NCBI RefSeq assembly: GCF_001411555.2
Contig: NC_049905.1
Coordinates: forward strand, 16,532,891 to 16,596,890
Direction: 5' to 3'
Length of the DNA: 64,000 bases
Source of the DNA: Juglans regia
Taxonomy: Eukaryota > Streptophyta > Magnoliopsida > Fagales > Juglandaceae
Numbering within the stretch: the stretch's first letter is position 1; each line of letters begins with the position of its first letter. Position numbers and translations under genes: made by a program. Shown here in pieces: positions 1-11,040 of this stretch. Under the pieces are notes generated by a model. That model saw nothing but the letters and a program-made list of their open reading frames with translations. It searched no databases and had not been told where the DNA came from.

Positions 1-1115
1 CGGCATTTATCTGCATAACTCTTCTGTCGGCTTTGAGCTGCTTTCATTCCAGCCCGAATGGTATCTATCTTTTCTGTGGTCTGTTGAATAATCTCTAGCC
101 CTAGAAGTTTCCTTTCACCTACTTCATTCCAATACAATGGAGATCTACACCTTCTGCCATACGAAACCTCGTAGGGTGCCATCCCATTGCTAGCCTGGAA
201 ACTATTATTATAAGCAAACTTGACCAATGGTAAATGTTGCATCCAAGTTCCCTTAAAATCCATCACGCACGCCCTCAACATGTCTTCTAAAATCTGAATA
301 GTTCTTTCTGACTGTCCATCTGTCTGAGGGTGAAAAGCAGTACTGAAACTTAACTTAGTACCCATTGCCCCTTGTAGGCTTCGCCAAAACTTATAAGTAA
401 AACGGGAATCTCTATCTGACACAATGGATACCGGTACTCCATGCAACCTCACTATCTCCCGCACATACAGCTCAGCTAGTTTCTCCAGTTTATAAGAAAC
501 TTTAATGGGCACAAAACGGGCGGTCTTCGTTAAGCAATCCACGATCACCCATATCGCATCTTATCCGCTTAAGGTCCTTGGTAGACCTGTCACGAAGTCC
601 ATGGAGATATGCTCCCACTTTCACACTGGAATCTGGAGTGACTGTAATAACCCTGTAGGTCTCTGATGCTCCGCCTTCACTTGTTGGAAAGTTAGGCATT
701 GTCCTACAAACTTAGCAATTTCTCTTTTCATTCCATTCCACCAAAAAGACTCTCTCAAATCCCGATACATCTTGGTACACCATGGGTGAACAATGTACAA
801 AGAACAATGTGCGTCTTCAAGAATTACCCTTTTTAGTTCATCATCAGCATGTATGCATACCCTACCTCTAAACCTCAAAACTCCATCCTCGGAAACGCTA
901 AAATCAGGTCTGTCCCTGTTCCTTACTTCTTCCACTAGTTTCACCAACCCTGAGTCCACTTTCTGAGCAGCTTTGATTCTATCTATCAAGGCAGGTTGAA
1001 CTACTAAACTGGCCATGAAAGCATTTGTATCACTAGCAATGACTTCAATACTGGCTCTTTCTAAGTCCATTAACAACCTATGTTGAGTGGTAATGGCTGC
1101 AACTATTGGTCCCAA
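1..1115 (-). pseudogene. pol: integrase, truncated by the window edge
   Basis: The N-terminal HHCC zinc domain is readable at about 650-810, but the last cysteine pair reads CLTF instead of CxxC, so it should not bind zinc normally. The catalytic core can be followed to the left edge: the first aspartate near 540, the second (SDRD) near 410, and the glutamate (SERT) near 315 are all present. Stops near 620 and 560 break the frame. The C-terminal part lies outside the window. Confidence 0.85.
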
Positions 1116-2165
1116 TGACTCCTACTTAGGGCGTCGGCTACAACATTAGCTTTGCCTAGGTGATAATTAATGATGCAATCATAATCCTTGATCAACTCAA
1201 GCCATCTCCTTTGCCTCATATTTAATTCTTTTTGGGTAAAGAAATATTTCAAACTCTTGTGGTCCGTATAAATTTCGCACTTTTCCACATACAAGTAGTG
1301 TCTCCAAAGCTTGAGTGCAAAAATGACTGCCGCGAGTTCCAGATCATGTGTGGGATAATTCTGTTCATACACTTTCAGTTGGCGTAAGGCATAAGCTATA
1401 ACCTTCCCATGTTGCATCAGTACACATCCCAATCCAAGCTTAGATGCATCGCTATAGACAACAAATCCACCTCTAGCTGTGGGAACTGTTAATACCGGAG
1501 CTGTCACTAATTTCTGTTTCAACTCCTGGAAGCTTTCTTCACACTTTGCTGTCCATTCAAACTTATTATTTTTCCTGGTGAGTGCAGTCAGAGGAACTGC
1601 TATCCTGGAAAACCCATCAATGAATCGACGGTAATAACCCGCCAATCCCAAGAAGCTTCTAACCTCATGAACAATCTTCGGTGCCGACCAACTAACCACT
1701 GCTTCCACTTTTCCTGGGTCCACTGAAATGCCATCTTTCGAAACTACATGTCCCAGAAACGTGATTGAATCAAGCCAAAATTCACACTTCTTCAACTTAG
1801 CAAACAACTGCTTATCTCTGAGTGTCCCAAGTACCAACTTCAAATGTTCTTCATGCTCGGTCTTGCTTTTGGAGTATATCAGTATATCATCAATAAAAAC
1901 CGCCACAAATTTGTCTAAAAATTCATGAAACACCCGGTTCATCAAATCCATGAATACAACTAGGGCGTTAGTCAGCCCAAAAGGCATGACCAAAAACTCA
2001 TAATGGCCATATCGAGTCCTGAAAGTCGTCTTAGCCACGTCTACTGCCCTGATCTTTAATTGATGATAACCCGATCGAAGATCAATGTTTGAAAATACCT
2101 GAACACCCTGAAGCTAATCAAACAAATCTTTTATACGGGGTAGCGGGTACTTATTCTTTATGGTC
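1103..2165 (-). pseudogene. pol: reverse transcriptase catalytic part and RNase H
   Basis: In the same frame as the protease/RT segment. It contains the fingers motif (MPFGLTNA), the catalytic box FIDDILIYS with both aspartates, and the thumb motif FLGHVVS. RNase H acidic residues appear in [19 protein letters not shown] and [11 protein letters not shown]. It ends at a TAG (1103-1105) after the connection to integrase. An interrupted copy of an otherwise well-conserved polymerase suggests a fairly recent insertion that then picked up nonsense changes. Confidence 0.92.
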
Positions 2166-2167
2166 AC

Positions 2168-2965
2168 CTAATTAAGTTCCCTGTAATCAATACATATTCT
2201 CATAGATTCATCATTCTTCTTCACAAAGAGAACTGGAGCTCCCCAAGGTGAAACACTGGGCCTGATGAAACCCTTATCCAACAAATCTTGCAACTGCTCT
2301 TTGAGTTCCACTAGTTCAGACGGCGCCATACGGTAAGGTGCTTTTGAAAGGGGTCCCTTGCCTGGGACTCGTTCAATAGAAAACTCTACCTCCCGCTCGG
2401 GGGGAAGTCCAGATAAATCTTCTGGAAAAACCTCTGGATATTCACTCATCACAGGTATTTGTTTCAACTTCAACTCTTCCTTTGGTGCTTCAACCACACA
2501 GGCTAAGAATCCCTGACAACCATTATGCAACAATTTTCCAACCTGAATGGCATAAATGATGGGTGGAACCAACCTCACATTCAACCCTGTCAACCGAAAT
2601 TCACTTTCGTCTAGGGGTCTGAAAACCACTTCTTTTTTAAAACAATCAATACTGGCATGGTAAGAAGCCAGCCAATCCATACCCAAAATTACATCAAACC
2701 CAACCATGTGGAACACTATTAAATCTGCTGGCATCAGTCTTCCATCTATTGATAGAGGGCATCCCGGTAGAATCTCACTACAGACTACCGAATTTCTTGT
2801 TGGGGTCACAACCACTAACTTGTTCTTCAACCTTTCAGTTTCTAAAGTGCAAAAACTAGAGTAAGCCATGGAAACAAAAGAATGTGTCGCTCCCGAGTCA
2901 ATTAACACATTAGCATTATTAGAAAACAAAGAAGAGTACCTGTGATCACATTCAAACTCATCCAT
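2168..2965 (-). pseudogene. pol: aspartic protease and start of reverse transcriptase
   Basis: The frame carries the retroviral-type protease site [10 protein letters not shown], followed by the flap and C-terminal motif VILGMDWL. A linker leads into the RT N-terminus, with PYRMAP and [16 protein letters not shown]. It stops at a TAG (2168-2170) directly after the RT motif CIDYRELN. A second TAG lies in the same frame at 2114-2116. The first 20 or so codons after the ATG at 2965 come from the intron-like insert and are probably not original coding sequence. Confidence 0.9.
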
Positions 2966-3059
2966 GAACCAAAAAAAAAATATTCAAAGTCTTAACCAAA
3001 ACCAACCAAAAGAAGTAATAGTAAATAAAAATCTTTAAAGCAAAACAAAGGAGTCATAC
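2940..3059 (-). other. Intron-like 120-nt insert between gag and protease
   Basis: On the minus strand the insert starts GTATGA, is T-rich with a poly-T tract near its end, and finishes ATCACAG. Each boundary lies in a near-identical 13-base motif, GTGATCAC(T/A)GGTA, and the two copies are exactly 120 bases apart. Removing the insert joins VITG to a protease leader ending [12 protein letters not shown], apart from one base of frame difference. That difference could be a later indel in this dead copy. It may be a true intron or a short duplication-bounded insertion. Confidence 0.45.
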
Positions 3060-3340
3060 CAGTGATCACATCATTCCTACCCTCAACCTCTCCAGGTGTC
3101 AATGCAAAAACTCGTGCAGGCGCAGTAGGACGTTGGTTGCTGCCCCGAGCTGGAACTTCGTTTCTCTGAGGTGGCGATATGATCGTCTTGTTGCTACCAA
3201 AATGCATTGGGCAGTCCTTGATGTAGTGTCCTGATTTGCCGCAACGAAAACACAATCCTGCCCCTTTTCTGCACTCTCCAGAGTGCACTTGATTGCATGT
3301 CCTACACTGGTAGGGTTGTTAGTTACCCTGAACCAGCCTT
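2992..3340 (-). pseudogene. gag nucleocapsid (CCHC zinc knuckle), gypsy element
   Basis: The frame contains a good CCHC knuckle, CFRCGKSGHYIKDC, preceded by a second cysteine/histidine cluster (CRTCNQVHSGEC) starting upstream of the first ATG. It then runs into a proline/arginine-rich linker and the residues RNDVITG, where gag-protease linkers of this class normally continue into the protease. Here the frame instead enters a T-rich 120-nt insert and stops; see the intron-like feature at 2940-3059. Confidence 0.8.
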
Positions 3341-3426
3341 TTTCCCGAACTACTACCTTCACTCCTCTTTTTCCATGGTCCCAGGTCCATGCTAGAATGG
3401 TACCCAGTAGGAGTAGTCATTTTTCT

Positions 3427-4113
3427 CTATTCATGCAATGCAGCACTTCTTTGAAGGGTTCTTTCAAAAACTGTTGCTTTATTCATCATTTCTAAGAAGT
3501 TCTGAATCTGAAAGCCTACCACACGCTCATAAAGTTTCTCATTCAGTCCTTGTTCAAATTTGCGTGCCTTATTTTCCTCATCGGGAATCAGATAAGTAGC
3601 AAAACGGGATAACTCAGTAAACCTAGCTGCATACTGATGTACCGTCATTGTTCCCTGAACCAAGGTCGCAAATTCCATGGCCTTGTCCTCACGGAACGAG
3701 CTAGGGAAGAAGCGCTCAAGAAAAATCTGTTTGAAGTGCAGCCAACTGACTACCTTTGTCCCCTCTGCTTCTCTGATAGTTCTTTTAGAGATCCACCACC
3801 TCTTCGCTTCCCCAGTAAGCTTGAATGTGGCGTACGCCACCTTTTGCTCATCTGTACAGGTTAGGACTCGCAAAATCTCCTCAATGTCCTGAATCCAATC
3901 CTCCGCCAGAGTTGGATCGCCTCTCCCATCAAATAAAGGATGGTGCATTCGATTGAAGTGCTCTACGGTACAGCTCCATTCATTATAATTACGCTGGCGA
4001 CCCGAAGGATTCTGCACGAGGTCATCAATTAATTGATGTGCAGCTGCTCGTAGTACCTCGGAAGCACTCGGGTTTGCTTCCCTTTTGTTCTCGTTTGCAT
4101 TCAGGTTCGACAT
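3427..4113 (-). pseudogene. gag, capsid part, gypsy element
   Basis: A 228-codon frame from an ATG at 4113 encodes the retrotransposon gag domain. It shows a helical N-terminus, the segment with EDWIQDIEEIL, a tryptophan pair at KRWW, and the region around FLERFFPSSFRE, all normal for plant gypsy capsids. It ends at a TAG (3427-3429) before the zinc knuckle, which lies in another frame at 2992-3288, so the capsid and nucleocapsid are disconnected in this copy. Confidence 0.85.
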
Positions 4114-4580
4114 GCTTCATTCACGACGACGGGGTGGCATCCTGACAAAATAACTTGGATCTTTAATAATCAATTCAAAAATAGAGTTTATATGAACATA
4201 AATAATTAGTGGGATTCGTAAAACAAAACATATATATTATACTTCAAAACAAAATATATAAGAATATCTATAAAAGAGGGAAAATAAATACACACAACGG
4301 TAGTAATAGCCAATCTCCCAAAATCTAATACCTTACTCCATCTGACTATTCAAGAAGACTCCGCAATTAATCTAAACCTTAATCAACATGAACTTAGTTC
4401 ATAGACTTGTGAAATACCACACCTCAAAGCTATTCCTAAAGCCTGTGAATTCTAAGACTTCCCACATCAACAATATTCAATCCTATAGTTCGCTTCACTA
4501 TCATAATAAATCTGAAAATGATTTCTTAAACACTATCTATACTCTGAAATCTTACATATTATAGTCTACAGAACCCCAAA

Positions 4581-4596
4581 TCTGGCTCTGATACCA
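4581..4596 (-). other. Primer binding site (initiator tRNA-Met type)
   Basis: Read on the minus strand this is TGGTATCAGAGCCAGA, the usual plant initiator-methionine tRNA complement. It lies three bases inside the LTR end and fixes the element's orientation. Confidence 0.9.
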
Positions 4597-4599
4597 AAA

Positions 4600-7084
4600 T
4601 GTAACGCCCCAAACCCGGTTGATCTGGAGAATTACTACTTGTCTCTTAAGAACTTATTTCCCAACACAACTAAAATAAAACTCCAAAACTTTAATAGCAA
4701 AACTCAATATCAAGTATTCTAAATAACCACATTGAAAACTCCAAAAAGTCATTACTGTAGCAAAATAAACTAAGGAGTCCATAATCTCCCGGTAGTCATA
4801 ACAAACCAACTAATAATTTCATAAATCTTACTAAACCCAAGATATAATTAAATCTCAAAGACATTAAAACTAAAAACATCAGAATTCCTTCTTCTAACAT
4901 CATCTCCTCAGCTTAAACACGTTCACCAATCTAATCCAGGTCCTCAGTTGGACTCTTCACATCATCTGAAAAAATATTATAATGATAGGGGGTGAGTTAT
5001 CAACAACTCAGCAAGCAGAAGACATATTCTAGCGTGCAAATATGAGCATTTACCAAGTACAATATGCAGAACAAAATATTTTATAGAGTTATCATACAGA
5101 ACAAAACAAGTTTTCCAAAAGTAATGGAGCGATGGTTTTAAGACAAGTAAAACTCGTAATACTTTGGCATAAGTTAAACTGAGTATCATCATCAAATCAA
5201 AACAGAGCATCAAACAGAGCTGAGACCATGTTTCACCCCTGTGGTAGGGTTGTGCTAACACCGGTGGCCAAACCAAGCAGAGACAGAGGTGAAATCTTTC
5301 CTTTATTCTTCTCGGAGCCCAGAGTGTGTACACAGGAAATACCATAATAAAACCACTTTGTTTCCAAAGTGGGTGCACTCAGAGACAGAGAAGTTGGTAC
5401 CAACCCAAACAGAGCAGAGCAGAGCAAAGCAGAGATAGAGTCAGATACAAATACCAGTACACCATGCCAAAGGTTTTCAGATGTTATATCAAAATAATAC
5501 AGAATACCAAAACAGAATAGACAGTTTACACACATTGAAACAAAAGCCAGAACAACATTTTAAATAAATGCACAACTTTTCACATTCTCAATATCGCTCC
5601 TTTTTTAGATTTCAGAAACCACATGACAGAATTTAGCTCATGTCTACACAATGCATGTTAGAGCATATTTTTCTTTTTTCACACAGATTTGATGAATAAT
5701 GCAGATAAGCGACCGAGGTTGATCTTTGTTTTCCCAAGTTCCCATTACATCACAAAATATGCAAATTTTCATAAAGTCAACCTCAGTCTTTTAACTTGTA
5801 TAAAACCTAGCATAGGAACCCCGCTTACCAGACTCCTGCAGTGTATTATCTATGCCTTGAATACGGTCTATATCCGTCTCGTCACCTATTCATAAAAATA
5901 TATATAAACTAAGTATTAAAGTCCAACAACACAAATTTGGTCTAAGACAACTTAAGACCCAATTTCTAGACCATAATTCAGCAAAACAACTCACTAAAAC
6001 AACCATATATAAATCTGGACAGCTCGCATTTCAATCCAAAATACCATATACTAATCTTGAAATTGTCTAATACACCCACTAAAATCAACGTCAAACGCAA
6101 GAAATCAAAATATCAACCCCACTTCAAAGGCCTTTAATTCCAAGCTATCCTCACAAACCAACCAACATAACAACAGTGCAACTCCAAATAATTTACACTC
6201 TATTCCATCAGTCGTACAAAACCTGAAATATATATAAAATATCACTACACAAACCCTTGAACCCATCAAAAACACTGCATGTTCCACTCCAATAAATCCA
6301 AACTCAGAACATTCCAACACATGATGCTCGCTTATACAAAGAAAATGCCCAAAGAACAGCCCACGGACTACACTAAACTGAAAAACATGACCCAGAAATT
6401 TCATTGAAGTGACTTGAGGTGGAAGTGTGTGTGTGCGTGCAAGGAACTAAGAACAAGAATAGCCTACCTGCGGAAACTAAAATTCTCCAATAGCGGCTTC
6501 AAAGGTTACACGAGGAACAAACCCGAGGACCCACAAAACATAATACCCAATCCACAAGGCAACAAAACTGCAGTGATGAGGAAGAGAGGGTCGGCTAAGA
6601 GAGTGAAAACCAGGGTCTTGGTTGCAGAATAAAAGAGGGGGAGAAGAAGTTATACCTGAAGACTAAACTCAGCGCAAGAGGGAGAGAAGAGCCGAGTCTT
6701 GAAAAGAGAACACCAACTACAGCACAAGAGAGACGCGAGAGAGAAACTCTGTGTTCTGCTGCAATGGAGAGATGCGATAGATGAGAAATTGATTTTGAGG
6801 GAAAGCCGAAAGTGAGTTGGTTTAGGGCATGAGAATCGGAACCCACTTCAAAGAACCAACAACAAGAAAAAAGAAATGAAACCGGAAAGAAAAGAATAAC
6901 GTGGGAGAGAGAGGATGCGGGAGAAACCAGAAATTGAAACCGAAATGTGAAAGAGAGGGAGAAAGAAACGGGAGCTGCGGAAGAAGACACTAACCTCCAA
7001 AATGGCGTCGTTCGGAAGACTACCAAGACAAAAGCTGGGCCTTTTTACGCACTGACTTGGGTCTCACAATGCATGGGCCTTACA
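4600..7084 (-). repeat. 5' LTR of the gypsy element, 2485 bp
   Basis: The inner edge is fixed by the primer site immediately to its left. On the plus strand the LTR opens TGTAACGCCC and closes GGGCCTTACA, a short inverted match of the TG...CA type. The outer edge at 7084 rests on that inverted match alone because the partner LTR is not in the window. The LTR holds a purine-rich stretch (about 6590-7000) and a CAGAG-rich microsatellite (about 5402-5434). Open frames inside it are chance frames with no family resemblance. Confidence 0.7.
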
Positions 7085-7940
7085 TATATTGTACAACCAC
7101 TAAATCTTTATTTTATTATTTCTTTTATAACTCTCCCTCTTCTGGGAACCTTCTTTTGAGCATGCTTTAATTCTTTTTTACTTTTGTGTTTATTTTATTT
7201 TATTATTGCTTTTGTGTGTGCACACTATCCTGCTTCAAGTGCCCATATTTTGATGAACTATGTAGTACATGTCTATTAACCAACTAAATAAATTAGAACA
7301 TGACTACTAATTAACATATAATCATATAATAAGTAAAATGGTAAAATATGATAAAATTAAATAAATTAATTATTTAAAAAATTAATTATTTTTTTAAATT
7401 AATATTATTTTATTACTATATAATGAATAAGAAAATAATTCAATGTGGTGATTTGATGTGTATATAATAGCTTAAGTCAAATTCATCTCATATTATTTTA
7501 TTGTTATATAATGAAAAAATAAATCATCCAATGTGGGAATTTAATGTGAATGGAATGACCAAAACCAAATTCATCTCATATTAGCTAAAAGTAAGGTTTG
7601 GTTTTAGCTAATCCATTGAGAGTGCTCTAAGAGCTTTATTTGTAAGCTTATTTCATTTCTTGCTCATGCTTGATTCTTTCATGTGTTTAGCTCCATTGTA
7701 TAGACAACTTGAGTTTTAGACTCTTTTATGTTTGAATTTATTTGTTATCATCAAAACCCATATGTAAATATATAATTATATGAAACTTGAAATTTTGGGT
7801 TCAACAAACACTAAGATGTTTGAAATTTACGTGTAAATATTCAATAGATGAATCTTTTGTTAAGGCTTAACATAATAGCAAACTAAATAATTAATTAAAA
7901 TCAGAGAGAGATAACAAAGATATTTGTAACAGAAAAAGTA
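7085..7940. other. AT-rich intergenic stretch, no gene seen
   Basis: Mostly A/T with short direct repeats: an ATATAATGAATAAGAAAATAA-like unit recurs near 7420 and 7510, each followed by TTCATCTCATATTA. The end near 7610 (ATTGAGAGTGCTCTAAGAG) resembles the terminus of common plant MITEs whose ends read GAGCATT. I could not find the matching left end. Confidence 0.4.
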
Positions 7941-7941
7941 A

Positions 7942-8279
7942 GGCCTGGTTTGGATTGCAAAAGCCTTTCATTTCATCTTATATCATCTTATCTCAATATC
8001 CAAACACCATAAATACAAACATTTTTCAATTTCAAATATTCTACTTTTTCATCTAATCATTACTCAATCATTACAACTTTTTTAAATTTCTAAACAAAAC
8101 ACAAAAAAAAAAAAAAGAACTTTCAAATACTAAAATAAAAATAATTATATTCTAATAATATTTTAACTTTATGATATTTTTATTCAATTTTTTTCTCTCA
8201 TTTTCAAAAACCCCATAATACATATTAACTCAAATAATTTCACTATTATTCACAGTCAACTCATCTTACTTTCCAGCCT
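7942..8279. mobile_element. MITE-like element of the CATCTCATC family
   Basis: Begins AGGCCTGGTTTGG and ends CTTACTTTCCAGCCT, a weak inverted match. The interior holds the phrase TCATCTAATCATTAC and A/T tracts shared with similar elements at 39596, 40375, 58712 and 59644. Target duplications are unclear (AAGT on both sides at best). Confidence 0.5.
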
Positions 8280-8462
8280 AAGTGGAATGCTTTGAGTCTA
8301 CTTGTCCTAATTGAAAGCATAATAATTTAAAAGACAAAAAAATATATATATATATTCCACCAATTATTAAGAAATTAATCTCTAACCTAAATGGTAGGGT
8401 TAACTTATGAACCTGATTGTTTAGATTCTATAATTGATGAATTTTGATCGAATTAGTTCGAA

Positions 8463-9162
8463 GTTGGAACTAGGGGTGATTAATGGTCCGGTTGGACCGA
8501 ACGGACCGACCGTTTCGGTCCAGACCGGACCGGACCGAGACTTAGACCGGTCCGGTCCACGGTCCACAGTTTTTTCGGACCGGACCGGACCGGACCGAAT
8601 GAAAAATTAAAAAATATATATTTTATATATATATTTTATATATAATAATTGTACAATTAACAATATAAATTTTTAAATATATTATTAATACTTGTTAATA
8701 TTCTATAAATTAACAATATTTTATATATATCTTCATTTAACCTATCACTATTAACAATATAAAATTTTAAATATACTATTAACACTTGTTAATATTCTAT
8801 GAATTAATAAATATATAATATCAATTAGTTAATTATATAGTAATTATATAAATTAATAATATAATTTTCATCTAATTTATTATCATTGACCATATAAAAT
8901 ATTTTTTTATTGAGTTTGTTACATAATCCACATTAATAAGTCACTTAGTTTAATTTAGTATTTTAAATAAATTTTTTTATTAATTATTAAAAAAAAAAAA
9001 AAGAGGGCGGACCGACTGGACCGGACCGGAAGCTATCGGTCCGGTCCGGTCCCTTTGGGTGTTCGGTCCGGTCCGGTCCGGAAAAATAATGGACCGAAAA
9101 TTTTCGATCCATCGCCGGACCGGACCGGACCGGACCGGCCCGTTTGCAGCCCTAGTTGGAAC
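8463..9162. mobile_element. Non-autonomous hAT element with CCGGTCC subterminal repeats
   Basis: The element spans 8471-9154 (684 bp) and is flanked by an exact 8-bp duplication GTTGGAAC at 8463-8470 and 9155-9162. Its ends are TAGGGGTG and the complement of TAGGGCTG. Both characters are diagnostic of hAT transposons. The first ~130 bp and last ~150 bp are packed with tandem CGGACCGGAC/GGTCCGGTCC motifs in inverted orientation, and the middle is A/T-rich. There is no transposase. The repeats are likely transposase-binding sites, by analogy with hAT subterminal repeats. Confidence 0.88.
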
Positions 9163-9956
9163 TCAGAAATTAACACTTCAACGATGGGCCGGAATAAACC
9201 CAATTGACTCCATGTCTTTCTTTTAAATTTCGACTGCATACCCCAATCATTGACTGAAAAGGTCTTGTACATAACAACGGCATTTTGTGACCTTTTCCCA
9301 TCTCTCTCGTTTGGGATAGAAGAGTACCACATTCATAAAAGTAATTTTATAAATTAATTAATATATTTTTATTTGATCTCTTAGATTTATTATATAATAA
9401 ATTTAATATATCACATTAATCACTGTCATTTTGTAGGGTTAATGCTTTTACGTAATATTTTTGGGATTAAATCAACAGAATACTCCCAAACCTCCTTATG
9501 AAAAAAGTAATCATGAATCATAGGAAGCAAACTGCACCAGTACTGGAAGGTAAGTAGTATTAAAGCAACAAATTAACAGCAAAACATAATAATCAGATCT
9601 ATAACTTATACACAAATTCAAACAAAATAGAAGCATATAACTTCTCCTTATACTCTAACTTCATTGATATTATTGCGGAAATAAATAAAAAAAAAAAAGT
9701 GAATAATCTGCATACGTTGCTTGGCTAGGTGGGTTTTCAATTGGGAGGATACGAGTGGATGAAATTCAGTGCTAGCTGTTAGGGTTTAAGGTGACCTTGG
9801 GTCGACATTGATAATGGGAAGGAATAAATCTTAGGGGCAAGGTATAAATTAAACCGTTAACAGCAAGAAGGTGATCAAGTTTCCGAGCTAGCTGTGATCA
9901 TCTGCAGGAGAGAAAGTTGACAATTACTAAAAATCTGAAATTTTGTCTTAACAATA
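9163..9956. other. Intergenic stretch without recognised gene
   Basis: Mixed A/T-rich sequence. Nothing here reads as a conserved protein and no terminal repeats were found. Confidence 0.4.
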
Positions 9957-10066
9957 TTATTGCGATAAAATCCTAAATAACTAACTGAGTCTAATAGCGT
10001 AAACCTAATGCGTTATGGTTTACTCCATTAGACTCAGTTGATTATTTAGGATTTTATGGTGTAATA
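9957..10066. repeat. Short inverted repeat (~50-bp arms) at the edge of LTR copy A
   Basis: The segment around AAAATCCTAAATAACTAACT is followed, after a very short spacer near 10010, by its reverse complement reading through AGTTGATTATTTAGGATTTT. Both arms match the same internal LTR segment (compare 17938-17985), so two fragments of that LTR lie head to head here. Confidence 0.75.
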
Positions 10067-11003
10067 ACCCATTTTTATAATTTCGGACGTTACGCTTGAT
10101 CGAAACTGCGAAATTGTTTTACGGACACTTCGGAGTTGAATTTCGATAAACGATTGTCGTTGTAGGTTAATATGAATATTTAGTATTTTTCAATACTAAG
10201 TTTATTATGCATTTTTTTGGAGTGAATAATAACTTCGATAAGCGCACCAAGTGTAGTGTTTTCAAAATCACAGTGTGGAATGTCCAAATTAGATTAGATA
10301 AGTTTTATTTGGACACTTGGCAAGATCTTAGCCAGACAATGAATAGTATTAGACACTTAGCACCATGAGGAACCGTTAGATGAATTTGTGAAGGAAATCA
10401 AGGTGTGAGATCATATCATCTAAGTAAAACTTTATTCCATCTAATCAACCAAATTGTGTCAGACCAAAGAGGGTTTCAATCCTAGCAAAATCCTAAATGG
10501 TTGGAATCCAATTGAAAACCCAAAAACTTGGTTGAAACCGAAACCCTAAACGGTTTCCCAAACCCTAAAGTTGGCCTCCAAACCCTTTTTAATCCGATTT
10601 CAAGTATTGTGTTTAATCACTTAATGAAATCACATACACGTATTATTAATTAATCAAATCCATGTTATGACATCATTATCCAACCTTTTAAACCTTAAAA
10701 ATTTGATTAGGCCAATAAAATTGGATTTGGGCCTGATAGAATTGCAAACCCTAACCAAACCCCAAATTGAAGCCCACTTAGTTGAGGCCCCCCAAGGCAC
10801 ACGAATTTGGCCACCTTGGCAAATCTTCTTGAAGAAGTTTCCTTCCCCACATGGCACACAATCCACTGAAAGAGAAATCCACCCTATCAACCTCAATATC
10901 TCACAGCTGCTGCAGGCAGTCCTTGCCCTTCACTATTCTCCATTTTATGTCACATAACCACCTCCAATCAAGGGTCATTCAAACTCATAACTTCTCCTTC
11001 CAA

Positions 11004-11040
11004 AAGTATAAAGTCGTGCAAGACACATTTCACTCTCTTT
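11004..11040 (+). promoter_or_regulatory. Probable LTR promoter TATA box (copy A)
   Basis: TATAAAG at 11006-11012 is the best TATA match in the LTR and is followed ~30 bases later by CA-containing sequence. The same place in copy B keeps a TATAAA (minus strand, near 16942). This would give a U3 of about 1.1-1.2 kb and a long R-U5 of nearly 3 kb. Confidence 0.4.

Larger units (their letters stand above)
1..7084 (-). mobile_element. Ty3/gypsy LTR retrotransposon (Tekay/Del-like), decayed, cut by left window edge
   Basis: Reading right to left, the order is LTR (7084-4600), primer binding site, gag, CCHC zinc knuckle, aspartic protease, reverse transcriptase, RNase H, and integrase running off position 1. 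Protease before RT and integrase last is the Ty3/gypsy order. The RT and gag wording resembles plant Tekay/Del chromoviruses, which is recall rather than a search. The element is dead: there are stops at 2168 and 2114 in RT, a stop at 1103 after RNase H, stops near 620 and 560 in integrase, and a frame change between gag and the knuckle. The 3' LTR lies outside the window, so the target duplication cannot be checked. Confidence 0.93.
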
